From Buchnera aphidicola (Thelaxes suberi) (GTDB taxonomy: Bacteria > Pseudomonadota > Gammaproteobacteria > Enterobacterales > Enterobacteriaceae): a stretch of DNA of 64,000 nucleotides. The notes under the pieces are model-generated. The model saw only the letters and a program-made list of their open reading frames with translations, was not told the origin of the DNA and did no database searches. The stretch spans positions 465,516 to 529,515 of the forward strand of contig NZ_OZ060389.1 of NCBI RefSeq assembly GCF_964059005.1, read 5' to 3'. Positions 1 to 9,099 of this stretch are shown one piece after another (the stretch's first letter is position 1; the number at the start of each line of letters is the position of its first letter). Made by a program: the position numbers and the translations under genes.

Positions 1-75
1 TTATCGATTTATAGTAAATAACTTTTTTATTTTTCATATATTAAATTGATAAAATTAATTTTTTAATAACTAAAA

Positions 76-546
76 TCACCATCGATAATGCGCAAATGCT
101 TTATTAGCTTCGGCCATTTTATGGATTTCTTCTCTCTTTTTTACAGCTAATCCTTTATTTTCTGATGCATCTTGTAATTCATAATACAACCGCAAAGACA
201 TAGAATTATCATTTCTTTTTCTTGCAGCATCAATAATCCATCGCATTGCTAATGTATTTCTTCGAACTAGTCGTACTTCTACTGGAACTTGATATGTTGA
301 ACCTCCTACTCTTCTAGATTTTACTTCTACTGTAGGACGAACATTTTCTAAAGCAGATTCAAATACTTCTAATGCTGGTTTGTTTAATTTTTTTGATAAA
401 GAATCTAAAGCTGAATACACGATATCTTCAGCTACAGTTTTTTTTCCGTCTATCATTAATATATTTATAAACTTAGACAACAATTCTGATACAAACTTTG
501 GATCAGGAACGATTTTTCTTGATCCAATTGCTCGACGTCTAGACAT
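76..546 (-). CDS. rpsG: 30S ribosomal protein S7
   Basis: Small-subunit protein uS7, 156 residues, the usual family length. It nucleates folding of the 3' major domain of 16S rRNA and lines the mRNA exit and E site. The N-terminus (MSRRRAIGSRKIVPDPKF) and the internal VGGSTYQVPVEVR stretch near residues 80-92 are diagnostic. A GGGAAG Shine-Dalgarno-like sequence lies about 4 bases before the ATG. It follows rpsL by 59 bases on the same strand, as in the enteric str operon (rpsL-rpsG-fusA-tufA). The 75 bases to the left of its stop hold no gene; fusA should begin beyond the window edge. Confidence 0.99.
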   Translation of the reverse strand: MSRRRAIGSRKIVPDPKFVSELLSKFINILMIDGKKTVAEDIVYSALDSLSKKLNKPALEVFESALENVRPTVEVKSRRVGGSTYQVPVEVRLVRRNTLAMRWIIDAARKRNDNSMSLRLYYELQDASENKGLAVKKREEIHKMAEANKAFAHYRW

Positions 547-605
547 ATTACTTCCCTATAGAATTATCTTTTTACAACTATATTTATATACATTGTTAAT
601 AATAT

Positions 606-980
606 TTAAGATTTAACTTTCTTTACTCCATACTTAGAACGAGATTTTTTTCTATCTTTTACTCCTGCACAATCTAAAGAACCTCGCACTACATGATATC
701 TAACACCTGGTAAATCTTTCACGCGGCCCCCTCTTATTAAAATTACAGAATGCTCTTGTAGATTATGACCCTCTCCTCCAATATATGCTGTTACTTCAAA
801 ACCATTTGTTAGACGTACTCGACATACTTTTCTAAGAGCAGAATTGGGTTTTTTAGGAGTTGTTGTATAAACTCGAGTACATACCCCTCGTTTTTGTGGT
901 GATTTACTTAAAGCTGGAACATTATTTTTTAATATTTTTTTCTTTCTTGGTTTTCTTACTAATTGATTTACTGTAGACAT
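606..980 (-). CDS. rpsL: 30S ribosomal protein S12
   Basis: Protein uS12, 124 residues, full length. It sits at the decoding centre and contributes to tRNA selection accuracy. The conserved loop TTTPKKPNSALRKVCRVRL (about residues 39-57) and the second loop GGRVKDLPGVRYHVVRG (about 84-100) are both intact. The lysine positions where streptomycin resistance substitutions arise in E. coli look wild type. It is first of the str pair in this window, preceded on the same strand by tusB 78 bases upstream, the same order as in E. coli. Confidence 0.99.
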   Translation of the reverse strand: MSTVNQLVRKPRKKKILKNNVPALSKSPQKRGVCTRVYTTTPKKPNSALRKVCRVRLTNGFEVTAYIGGEGHNLQEHSVILIRGGRVKDLPGVRYHVVRGSLDCAGVKDRKKSRSKYGVKKVKS

Positions 981-1058
981 AAAATTATTCCAACAAATTT
1001 TATATATTGCAAAAATATATGGGTTTAGTTTTTATTAAAATTATATTTTTTTATATAT

Positions 1059-1346
1059 TTACCATTTAATTTGATTTTTATGTTTTACTGTTAAATATAC
1101 AAATTTTGAATAATTAATAATACGAAAAACAGGATTAACCTTAGATAATAACCCTCTAGCTAATAAATCCTCTTTAAGTACAAATAAAGAACACGGAGCA
1201 GATTGAAATTCATGACAAAATACATTATTAGCTAAACTAATAAAAACTCCATTTTGTAATGCAATAAAATCATCTAATGGTTCTAACATCTGATTTATTA
1301 ATAAAACATTGGTTTCAAAAGGTGATTGCATTAACATATGTAACAT
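1059..1346 (-). CDS. tusB: TusB, sulfur-relay subunit
   Basis: TusB (DsrH family), 95 residues, exactly the E. coli length. TusBCD forms a heterohexamer that relays persulfide sulfur from TusA to TusE and then MnmA for 2-thiolation of U34 in tRNA-Lys, -Glu and -Gln. The N-terminus MLHMLMQSPFETN and the C-terminus VNPVFRIINYSKFVYLTVKHKNQIKW align with E. coli TusB (MLHTLHRSP...; ...DYTDFVRLTVKHSSQMAW). It lies 16 bases after tusC and leads into rpsL, so the tusDCB-rpsLG order of enterics is preserved. The partners TusA, TusE and MnmA are not in this window. Confidence 0.95.
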   Translation of the reverse strand: MLHMLMQSPFETNVLLINQMLEPLDDFIALQNGVFISLANNVFCHEFQSAPCSLFVLKEDLLARGLLSKVNPVFRIINYSKFVYLTVKHKNQIKW

Positions 1347-1362
1347 TGAATTTACTACTTTT

Positions 1363-1746
1363 TTAAAATTTTAAAATAAAATTACACTTTTTAATTTTTT
1401 CTGAAATTTTACTAATATTAAAAATATTTACAGGAACTATAAAATCATTGTTAGAAAACAATCCTCTTTTTTGTAATGACTCAATAGAAATATAAAAATT
1501 AATTAATTTATACATTTTAAATATTTTAAAAGAAAGAGATGAATTATGACAATTAATATAATTAGGATTTTGATGATTTAATATTTGAAATATTCCATCT
1601 TCAAGAAAAAATAAACTTATTTTTTTTTCTAAAGAAGCTAGAACTAATGCAATATTTAAACCTTCATAACCTATATTATTTTCATATGGAGCTGAAGAAA
1701 AAATAATAGCAAAAGATTTATACTGCTTAAATGAAGATGTATTCAT
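1363..1746 (-). CDS. tusC: TusC, sulfur-relay subunit
   Basis: TusC (DsrF family), 127 residues versus about 119 in E. coli, with a slightly longer N-terminus. It is a structural subunit of the TusBCD sulfur-transfer complex used in tRNA 2-thiouridine synthesis. Recognisable stretches are FAIIFSSAPYENNIGYEGLNIALVLAS near residues 12-38 and the C-terminal NFILKF, matching E. coli [21 protein letters not shown] and YDVILRF. It is 29 bases downstream of tusD and 16 bases upstream of tusB, so the three are probably one transcript with rpsL-rpsG. Confidence 0.93.
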   Translation of the reverse strand: MNTSSFKQYKSFAIIFSSAPYENNIGYEGLNIALVLASLEKKISLFFLEDGIFQILNHQNPNYINCHNSSLSFKIFKMYKLINFYISIESLQKRGLFSNNDFIVPVNIFNISKISEKIKKCNFILKF

Positions 1747-1775
1747 TATTTTTATATTTTTAAATAAAAAAGAAA

Positions 1776-2165
1776 TTAAAATTGTATTATTCTATCACAT
1801 TTATAAGTCAATAATAACCATTCAGTATAACCAATTAAATTACAAGAAGGATACATATTCATATAATTTAAATACTTTGTACTTTTTACCTCATTTTTTG
1901 ATACAATACCTCGTTCTATACTTGTTTTTGAGCATACATAAATAGGAAAATTATAATTTATAGACAATTTATTCCATTCTAAACCTAAATTAATTTGATC
2001 GTATGACGTTGTAATCATATTATTAGCATGTAATACAGCATCAAAATAAAAAAATACATTATTTAATTTATGACCTAATTTTAGTAAAGAACAAGCAAAT
2101 AAAAATGCACTATTAGAATTTTCTTTATTTAAAAAAAAATCACTAACCATGATTACAAACTGCAT
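1776..2165 (-). CDS. tusD: TusD, sulfurtransferase subunit
   Basis: TusD (DsrE family), 129 residues, close to the 128 of E. coli. This subunit carries the sulfur-accepting cysteine of the relay. The motif IYVCSKTSIERGIVS (Cys near residue 78) matches E. coli NICVAAALRRGVVD with its active cysteine, and the C-terminus YKCDRIIQF matches LTCDRVVQF. It is the first gene of the tusDCB-rpsL-rpsG cluster, so a promoter is expected in the 232-base AT-rich spacer to its right (2166-2397), although no unambiguous -35/-10 pair could be picked out there. Confidence 0.95.
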   Translation of the reverse strand: MQFVIMVSDFFLNKENSNSAFLFACSLLKLGHKLNNVFFYFDAVLHANNMITTSYDQINLGLEWNKLSINYNFPIYVCSKTSIERGIVSKNEVKSTKYLNYMNMYPSCNLIGYTEWLLLTYKCDRIIQF

Positions 2166-2397
2166 ATATTTAACCCAAAATTAAATAATTATTTTCTTAA
2201 AGTCAATCTAATTATATTTTATATATTATAATTATATCACATAGTATGTTTTATACTAAAATACTTTAATAATACATATTATTTATCTAAAAAATTAATT
2301 TCAAATTAAATATATTCTATAAATAGAGATTTATTTTTATCTCATTTTTGTATTAAAAATATATTATTTTTCTTTTAATAAAATATTTTTTATGCTA

Positions 2398-3618
2398 TTA
2401 ACAATACGATAATTCTTTTAATGATTGATCAAAACGTTCTAACCCCATGGAAATATCTTTATAACTAATATTTAAAGGAGGAGCAATTCGAAGCACATTT
2501 TTACCTGCATGTAATAAAATTAAACCGTTTTTTTGAGTTGTCTCTATGACATCTTTTATACTAAAATTACAATCTTGATTTAACTCTATTCCTAATAATA
2601 AACCTTTTCCGCGTATCGTTTTCAAAAAATTATATTTTGAATTAATTTTTTTTATTTTTTTTATAAAAAATAAACTTTTTCTTCTAATAGATTTTAGAAA
2701 ACTATCTTGATTTACTATATCTAATACTGCATTGGCAATCGAACAAGCTAAAGGATTACCTCCATAAGTTGTTCCATGCAATCCTGGATGTAATGAAACA
2801 GCAATTTCTTTTGTAGTTAATACTGCACTTATAGGAAATCCTCCTCCTAATGATTTTGCTAAAGTCATAATATCCGGACAGACATTATATTGTTCATATG
2901 CAAATAAAGTTCCAGTTCTGCCAATTCCTGTTTGTACTTCATCAAAAATTAATAAAACATTATGAATATTACATAATTCGCGTAATTTTCTAATAAAAAA
3001 TAGCTCTGCTGGTATAATACCACCCTCTCCTTGTATTAATTCGACAATTACTGCACAAGTTTTTGAATTAATTACATGTTCAATTTCAATAATATTATTA
3101 AATGCAATGTGATTAATTCCTCCAAATATAATGTTAGAATTAAATACAGAAGAATATCTTGATTGACCTCCTACTGATACTGTAAATAATGTCCTTCCGT
3201 GAAAAGAGTTATAAAAAGAAACGATATTATTTTTTTTTTTATTATATTTAATTGCAGCATAATATAAAGCAATTTTTAAAGCAGCTTCATTAGCTTCAGC
3301 TCCAGAATTAGCAAAAAAAACATAATCAGCAAAACTAGATTGTACTAATTTTTTTGCTAAATCTAAAGATGGTATATTTGTAAAAATATTACTAATATGC
3401 CACAAATATTTACTTTGTTTTTTTAAAACTCTGTTTAATAAATAGTGAGAGTGACCTAATGGCAAAACAGCGATACCTCCAGAAAAATCAACATACTGTT
3501 TTCCATTTTGATCCCATAAATAACAACCCTTACCTTTTATTGGAATAATAGATCGAGGTTGATAAAATGGAATCATATATTTATAAAACATTGATAAGTC
3601 TTTTTTTAAATCAGACAT
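2398..3618 (-). CDS. argD: Acetylornithine/succinyldiaminopimelate aminotransferase
   Basis: PLP-dependent class III aminotransferase, 406 residues, the same length as E. coli ArgD. It acts in arginine synthesis (N-acetylornithine aminotransferase) and in lysine/diaminopimelate synthesis (succinyl-DAP aminotransferase). Visible are NSGAEANEAALK at about 104-115, the DEVQTGIGRTG cofactor-binding stretch at 226-236 and the Schiff-base lysine, Lys255, in LAKSLGGGFP. An AAGG Shine-Dalgarno-like element lies just before the ATG. It is transcribed alone, divergently from tsgA. Because it serves two essential amino acid pathways, its retention fits a nutritional symbiont. Confidence 0.97.
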   Translation of the reverse strand: MSDLKKDLSMFYKYMIPFYQPRSIIPIKGKGCYLWDQNGKQYVDFSGGIAVLPLGHSHYLLNRVLKKQSKYLWHISNIFTNIPSLDLAKKLVQSSFADYVFFANSGAEANEAALKIALYYAAIKYNKKKNNIVSFYNSFHGRTLFTVSVGGQSRYSSVFNSNIIFGGINHIAFNNIIEIEHVINSKTCAVIVELIQGEGGIIPAELFFIRKLRELCNIHNVLLIFDEVQTGIGRTGTLFAYEQYNVCPDIMTLAKSLGGGFPISAVLTTKEIAVSLHPGLHGTTYGGNPLACSIANAVLDIVNQDSFLKSIRRKSLFFIKKIKKINSKYNFLKTIRGKGLLLGIELNQDCNFSIKDVIETTQKNGLILLHAGKNVLRIAPPLNISYKDISMGLERFDQSLKELSYC

Positions 3619-3901
3619 ACACCTTTACTCTCCGCAAAGTTATGTTAAGAAAAGTAGTTTTTATTTTTTGATATACATAAAAAAAATAAAAAAAATTATA
3701 TTCATATTTTAATATGTTGATAGTAAAAATATTTTTATTATAAAACTTTTATATTATGTAAATAATTTTTAACTATTTATTGAATAATTAATTTTGTATT
3801 TTTATATATATTTTATACAAAATATATATAATACAATTAAATAATTATGTATTTCATATTAAAAAATAATTTTTGTTATAATTATTAGGAATAACAATTC
3901 A

Positions 3902-5095
3902 ATGATTAAAAACGATGTTATAAAAATTACGTTAATTGGTTTTTTATCATATTTTTTAACTGGTTCTTTAATAGTAGTTACTGGAACTATAATAGGAGAT
4001 ATTGCACAATATTTTAAAAAATCTATACCCCAAATGAGCTTTACTTTTACATATTTAAATATTGGGATACTTATTTCTATGTTAATAGAAATTTTTTTGA
4101 TAAATAAAATATCTATTAAAAAACAATTAATTTTTGGTTTTATTTTAACAATATTAGCAATATGTGGCTTAATTAGCTCCCATCAAATCATAACATTTGC
4201 AATAAGTATATTCATATTTGGAATTATTAGTGGAATGACAATGTCAATTGGAACCTATTTAATTACTAATTTATATACAGGATCTGAAAGAGGTAGAAAA
4301 CTACTTTTAACCGATTCTTGTTTTAGTTTGGCAGGTATTATTATTCCAATTTATGCATCAAAAGCTATATCTAATCACCTACATTGGTATATGATTTATA
4401 TTTTTATAAGTATTATTTATTGTATTATTATGCTACTAACAATTAATACTGATTTTAATAAAATTTTTGTAACTAAACATCATCCAATAAAAAATTTAAA
4501 TATTACAAATTATCCAAGTATTTGGTTAAATATAAGTATTTTATCTTGTACTGTTTTTTTATATATTTTAGGTCAATTATCTTTTATATCTTGGGTTCCT
4601 GAATATTTAATACATAAATTTAATTTATCAATTATACAATCAGGAAAAATAATTAGTATATTTTGGATGTTTTATATGATTGGAATGTGGTTTTTTAGTT
4701 TTATACTAAAATTTTTTGAATTACAAAAAATTTTAGTAATTTTAAGCGGTTTATCTACATTATTTATGTATCTTTTTATTCAAACAAATACCATTTTTTT
4801 ATTATATCTGTATATATCATTTCTAGGATTTGTATCTAGCGCAATATATTCTATTTCTATAACAATAGCTTCGTTACAAACAAAATATCCTTCTTCAAAA
4901 TTAATTAACTTAATTTTAATAGCAGGAACACTTGGATCACTATTTACTTTTATAATAACAAAACCATTAATTATAACATATGGAATTAAAACAGCTTTAA
5001 TTGCTAGTAATATTTTGTATTGTTTAGTTTTTTTATGTAATATTTTTCTCAACATTATAAATAATTGTTCGAAAACAAAAACAATTGTTAAATAA
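3902..5095 (+). CDS. tsgA: MFS transporter TsgA family
   Basis: Major facilitator superfamily permease, 397 residues, with about 12 hydrophobic segments across its whole length and polar loops rich in Lys and Asn. Length and segments such as FLSYFLTGSLIVVTGTIIGDIAQYF and SERGRKLLLTDSCFSLAG match the TsgA family of enterics (393 residues in E. coli), which is retained in Buchnera. The substrate is not established. An AGGA element lies about 11 bases before the ATG. It is convergent with trpS (52 bases between the stop codons) and divergent from argD. TsgA sits near trpS-rpe-aroB in E. coli too, which supports the assignment. Confidence 0.88.
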   Translation: MIKNDVIKITLIGFLSYFLTGSLIVVTGTIIGDIAQYFKKSIPQMSFTFTYLNIGILISMLIEIFLINKISIKKQLIFGFILTILAICGLISSHQIITFAISIFIFGIISGMTMSIGTYLITNLYTGSERGRKLLLTDSCFSLAGIIIPIYASKAISNHLHWYMIYIFISIIYCIIMLLTINTDFNKIFVTKHHPIKNLNITNYPSIWLNISILSCTVFLYILGQLSFISWVPEYLIHKFNLSIIQSGKIISIFWMFYMIGMWFFSFILKFFELQKILVILSGLSTLFMYLFIQTNTIFLLYLYISFLGFVSSAIYSISITIASLQTKYPSSKLINLILIAGTLGSLFTFIITKPLIITYGIKTALIASNILYCLVFLCNIFLNIINNCSKTKTIVK

Positions 5096-5146
5096 AAAAT
5101 TAATGCATCCATATATAAAATTATTAAAAATAAAAATAATAATTGA

Positions 5147-6162
5147 TTAATTCAATTTTAAATAAAAATATATTTCTTGTAAGGTGGAAATAGCAATCTT
5201 TTTTGCTTTATTAGCCCCAGTACGAGCAATATTAAATAATAAATGTTCGTTTTTTCGCCATTTTAAATAATTTTTTTGCAATAAATTTAACTTATTAAAA
5301 ATAGATAAGATAACAAAAGACTTGAATTCTTGATATGTTTTTCCAGAAAAACAAGATACTAATGATGATATAGAACTATTATTTATAGCAGAAACTATTT
5401 CTAATAAATTAGAAATACCAGGTTTTTTTTCAAAATTATAATATATTTTAGGAGGATAATCTGAATCTGTTATTGCTTTATTAATTTTTCTAGAAATATC
5501 TTCCAATGAATCAAATAAAAAAATTGTACTATCTTCTTTTTTATCTGATTTAGACATCTTTACTAAAGGATCTGATAATGACATAATTTTAGATCCTAAT
5601 GTTGATATATATGCTTGAGGAACAACTAAAATTTCTTTTTTAAAAATAAAATTTATTCTTTTTGCTATATTTCTTGTTAACTCTAAATGTTGTGTTTGAT
5701 CAACACCCATAGGAACTAAATCTGTTTTATATAATAAAATATCAGATGCCATTAATATAGGATAATTTAACAAACCTGTATTAATATTATTACGATTAGA
5801 ACATGTTTTAGATTTTTGTTTAAATTGATTCATACGAAGTAATTCTCCATAATAAGTATGACAATTTAATATCCAATAAAATTGACAATGTTCAAGAACA
5901 TCTGATTGCAAAAAAATAATACTTTTTTTTGGATCAATACCAATAGCTAAATATAAAGCTAAAGTATCTAAAATATTTTCTAATAAATTAACTGATTTAT
6001 TTTGTAATCCAGTTATAGCATGTAAATCAGCAATGCAATAAATACATTGATTAGCTATTTGCATTTTTTCCCAATGTTGCATCGTTCCAATATAATTAGC
6101 TAAAGTTAACCGACCAGACGGTTGTATAGCACTAAAAACAATTTTTTTTTTTTTAATGTCAT
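5147..6162 (-). CDS. trpS: Tryptophanyl-tRNA synthetase (5' poly(A) frameshift)
   Basis: Class I aminoacyl-tRNA synthetase charging tRNA-Trp. The long open frame 5147-6082 begins only at MQHWEKMQ and lacks the first about 27 residues. Upstream on the minus strand an ATG at 6162 starts MTLKKKK, followed by a run of 13 A (T at 6142-6154). Directly after the run, in the frame of the long ORF, comes IVFSAIQPSGRLTLANYIGT, matching E. coli [20 protein letters not shown], which contains the HIGH-like nucleotide-binding signature. With 13 A the two halves are one base out of register; 14 or 11 A would join them into a 338- or 337-residue protein (E. coli 334). The KMSKS loop is present in LVKMSKSDKK. 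The gene is essential, so transcriptional slippage on the A tract is the likely rescue; an unusual ATT start in the downstream frame is an alternative. Confidence 0.9.
6142..6154 (-). other. Out-of-frame A13 slippage tract in trpS
   Basis: Thirteen consecutive T on the plus strand, read as A13 on the coding strand, lie 9 codons into trpS. The reading frame before the tract (ATG ACA TTA AAA) and the frame after it (ATT GTT TTT AGT GCT) disagree by one base. Homopolymer indels in Buchnera genes are known to be partly corrected by RNA polymerase slippage, which yields a mixture of mRNAs with different A counts. A sequencing error in the homopolymer would look the same. Confidence 0.75.
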
Positions 6163-6246
6163 TTTATTCTCAATTAAAATTTATTTATTCATAAAAAAAT
6201 TTTTATTAATACATGTAAATATAAAATAAACAGAAAAAATTTATAT

Positions 6247-6924
6247 TTATTTGTAATATAACTGATTCAACTGATTTTTAAAAATATTAATTGTCTTATC
6301 GTAATCATTACTATTAAAAATAGCTGATCCTATTACAAAAATATTAGCTCCAGCAAGTGCAACATCTGTTATATTAGTTAATTTTATACCTCCATCTACT
6401 TGCAATAATATCTTTTTATTTTCTTTACACAAACGCTTATGCGTAGCTCTAATCTTCTTCAAAGAAGAAGTAATAAAATTTTGACCGCCCAAACCTGGAT
6501 TTACTGTCATTAATAAAACTAAATCAATTTGATGCATAACACAATCTAAATAACATAGAGGAGTTGAAGGATTTAATGCTATTCCAGACTTACATCCATT
6601 TTGTTTTATTAAAGTAATAAATTTATCTAAATGTACCGTAGATTCAACATGAATCGTTATATAATCAGCGCCAGCACGAATGAAATTTAATATTAATTCT
6701 TCATCAGGAATAGTCATTAAATGTACATCAATCGGAGCTGTAACTCCATATTTACGTAAAGATGATAACACTAAAGGACCTATAGTTAAATTAGGTACAT
6801 AATGATTATCCATGACGTCAAAATGAATCATATCTGCTCCATATTTTAATACTTTTTTAACTTCTTTACCTAATTGCGCAAAATCTGCAGACAAAATTGA
6901 TGGAGCAATTAAAAATTTATTCAT
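6247..6924 (-). CDS. rpe: Ribulose-phosphate 3-epimerase
   Basis: TIM-barrel epimerase of the pentose phosphate pathway interconverting ribulose-5-phosphate and xylulose-5-phosphate, about 225 residues. Signatures are LIAPSILSADFAQLG at the N-terminus, the metal-binding IDVHLM, the MTVNPGLGGQNF phosphate-binding stretch and QVDGGI near the C-terminus. The frame is open to an upstream ATG at 6942, but E. coli Rpe begins MKQYLIAPSIL, so the second ATG (6924, MNKFLIAPSIL) is the better start. It lies between aroB and trpS as in E. coli, where damX, dam and gph also occur; these have been lost here. Confidence 0.96.
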   Translation of the reverse strand: MNKFLIAPSILSADFAQLGKEVKKVLKYGADMIHFDVMDNHYVPNLTIGPLVLSSLRKYGVTAPIDVHLMTIPDEELILNFIRAGADYITIHVESTVHLDKFITLIKQNGCKSGIALNPSTPLCYLDCVMHQIDLVLLMTVNPGLGGQNFITSSLKKIRATHKRLCKENKKILLQVDGGIKLTNITDVALAGANIFVIGSAIFNSNDYDKTINIFKNQLNQLYYK

Positions 6925-7089
6925 ATATTTACCATTAATCAAATAAATAAAAACTAATTAAAAATTTTTAATTACTATAATAAATAAAAAATTTAAAAAA
7001 AAATTTAAAAAATATAAATATAAATAATTAAAATTTTATTTAATATAAATAAAAAAATGAAATAAGATTAAAAACATATTTCAATAAAA

Positions 7090-8178
7090 TTAACTAGCAT
7101 TACTAATAGCTCGTAAAATAATTTTATTTTCTATATCACTATATATTTCAACATGTCCTATTTTTTTAGGTAAAATTAAACGAATTTTACCATTGTTTAT
7201 TGATTTTTTATCTTTTATCATATAAGGAATATATTCATCAGGGTTCATATTTTTAGGAGCTATTGTAGGTAATCCTATTTTTTTTAATAAATAAATAATT
7301 CTTTGAACATCTACTGTATTTATTATATTTAATATTTCTGCAGTACGAGCTGCCATTACTATGCCAATAGAAATCGCTTCTCCATGCAAATATTTCCCAT
7401 AACCTATATAAGATTCAATTGCATGCCCAAAAGTATGCCCTAAATTTAATATCGTTCTTAAATAAGATTCTCGTTCATCTTTAATTACTACATTAACCTT
7501 AAATTCACAACATTTTTTTATACAATAAAGAATATCTTCTTTCTTTAAATTTAATAATTCGTAATATTTTTTTTCTAACCAATTAAAAAATAATTCATCA
7601 AATATAATTCCATATTTAACTACTTCAGCCATTCCAGAAACTAATTGTTTTCTAGATAGAGTATTAAGAAAATTTGTATCAATAATAACAGCATCTGGGT
7701 GCCAAAATACACCTAACATATTTTTTCCTAAAGTATGATTAACACCCGTTTTTCCTCCTATAGAAGCATCTACTTGAGCAAGTAATGTAGTTGGTATCTG
7801 AATATAACTAACACCTCTTTGATATATTGAAGCCACAAAACCAGTTATATCTCCTATTACTCCACCTCCAAATGCAATTAATATAATGTCTCTATTACAA
7901 TTTTTTTTTAATAAAAAAGTAATACACTTTTCTATTGTTTCAATATTTTTATATTCTTCACCATCTGGTATAACAAATTCATAAAATTGGATTGATAATA
8001 CCTTGAAAGCATCGATAATATATTGTTTCCATAAAGTAGAAATTGTATGATTTGTTACTAACACTATTGCGCTTTTATTAATACAAACAGACCGTAAAAT
8101 ATTACTTTTTTGTAGTATAGAATTGCCTATAAAAATAGGATACTGATGAGTTTTTAATTTTAAATTTAATTCATACAT
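7090..8178 (-). CDS. aroB: 3-dehydroquinate synthase
   Basis: NAD-dependent, metal-containing enzyme forming 3-dehydroquinate from DAHP, the second step of the shikimate route to aromatic amino acids. It has 362 residues, the same as E. coli. Visible are the nucleotide-binding GGGVIGDITGFVAS near residue 105-118, the PTTLLAQVDASIGGKTGVN active-site block around 131-149, and the metal-ligand region LNLGHTFGHAIE around 246-257. It is 53 bases downstream of aroK on the same strand, as in enterics, and probably cotranscribed with it. It supports the symbiont's supply of phenylalanine and tryptophan precursors. Confidence 0.98.
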   Translation of the reverse strand: MYELNLKLKTHQYPIFIGNSILQKSNILRSVCINKSAIVLVTNHTISTLWKQYIIDAFKVLSIQFYEFVIPDGEEYKNIETIEKCITFLLKKNCNRDIILIAFGGGVIGDITGFVASIYQRGVSYIQIPTTLLAQVDASIGGKTGVNHTLGKNMLGVFWHPDAVIIDTNFLNTLSRKQLVSGMAEVVKYGIIFDELFFNWLEKKYYELLNLKKEDILYCIKKCCEFKVNVVIKDERESYLRTILNLGHTFGHAIESYIGYGKYLHGEAISIGIVMAARTAEILNIINTVDVQRIIYLLKKIGLPTIAPKNMNPDEYIPYMIKDKKSINNGKIRLILPKKIGHVEIYSDIENKIILRAISNAS

Positions 8179-8231
8179 AATATTTATTATTTCCTTTTAA
8201 ATAATTAAAAAATATAAAAATATACAAATAT

Positions 8232-8753
8232 CTAATTAAGTTTATTAACCATTGTAATAATTTTATGAGTAATATGTTTAGGACTTAATAAATCTGTACT
8301 TAAAATTATTTCTGCTATTTCTTTATAAAGAAAATTACGTTGTTTGGATAATTTTTGTAAAATACATTTAACCGGATAATTAGTGTTTAATAATGGTCTA
8401 TTTTTATCTTTTTGTGTACGTATAATTTGATTATCAATATTTACAGTTAAATACACTACTATACCTCTAGAAGAAATTATTTTACGGTTATATGGTGATA
8501 ATATTGCACCACCCCCTGTTGCTAAAACAATTTTATTTTTTTTGGTTAATTCATTAATTACTTTTTCTTCTCTTTTACGAAATTGTAGTTCTCCTTCAAT
8601 ATCAAAAACCCAATTTATATCAGCGCCTGTTTTTTTTTCAATTTCTTTATCAGAATCATAAAAAACCATATCTAATTGATTAGATAAATAGCGACCTATG
8701 GTACTTTTTCCAGCACCCATAGGACCTATTAAAAAAATATTTTTTTTTTTCAT
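8232..8753 (-). CDS. aroK: Shikimate kinase I
   Basis: P-loop kinase phosphorylating shikimate at the 3-hydroxyl, 173 residues, the same as E. coli AroK. The Walker A motif GPMGAGKST lies at residues 10-18, the shikimate-binding DSDKEIEKKTG at about 34-44, FRKREEKVI at about 58-66 and the GGG motif in LATGGGAIL near 79. The coding strand has an A-rich 5' end (MKKKN), with a T-rich stretch on the opposite strand, but the frame is intact. It is first of the aroK-aroB pair; the spacer to its right (8754-8966) is AT-rich with no recognisable gene. Confidence 0.97.
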   Translation of the reverse strand: MKKKNIFLIGPMGAGKSTIGRYLSNQLDMVFYDSDKEIEKKTGADINWVFDIEGELQFRKREEKVINELTKKNKIVLATGGGAILSPYNRKIISSRGIVVYLTVNIDNQIIRTQKDKNRPLLNTNYPVKCILQKLSKQRNFLYKEIAEIILSTDLLSPKHITHKIITMVNKLN

Positions 8754-8966
8754 TTTTTTTGATGAATTAATTTTAATTTAAAATATTAATGATTAAGTAA
8801 CAAGTACAATACTTTACCAAAATTTTATTACAAAACAAAATGTATGTATAACAAAAAATTTTTAAATTAATAAATTTATTCGTTTACATATCTTATAAAA
8901 AAATGATATTGTTATTAATAATAAAATTTTTTATTAACTAATTTTGTTTTTATATAAAAAAGTTAA

Positions 8967-9057
8967 GGTGAGGTGTCTGAGAGGATTAAAGAGCACGCCT
9001 GGAAAGCGTGTATACGTAAATAAAAACGTATCAAGGGTTCGAATCCCTTTCTCACCA
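8967..9057 (+). tRNA. tRNA-Ser (GGA)
   Basis: Class II tRNA with a long variable arm. The acceptor stem GGTGAGG pairs with TCTCACC (one G-U), the anticodon loop is CTGGAAA with anticodon GGA, and the T arm contains GGGTTCGAATCCC. The sequence closely matches E. coli tRNA-Ser(GGA), including the GTATACG...CGTATC variable arm. The discriminator is A at 9057, and the next bases (TCA) are not CCA, so the tail must be added after transcription. It reads UCC and UCU. Confidence 0.97.
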
Positions 9058-9099
9058 TCATAATTAATGTTATTAATTAAAATAATTTTTTGTTAAATA

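Noticed and set aside
1..75. Possible 5' end of fusA at the left edge
   Set aside because: No start codon or EF-G N-terminal sequence can be read in these 75 bases.
380..616. 78-codon ORF on the plus strand
   Set aside because: Antisense shadow of rpsG with no family resemblance.
3877..3882. TATAAT before tsgA and similar -10-like hexamers throughout
   Set aside because: At this AT content such hexamers occur by chance everywhere, and no matching -35 at proper spacing was found.
4780..5112. 110-codon ORF on the minus strand
   Set aside because: Entirely antisense to tsgA; its composition is the mirror of a membrane protein.
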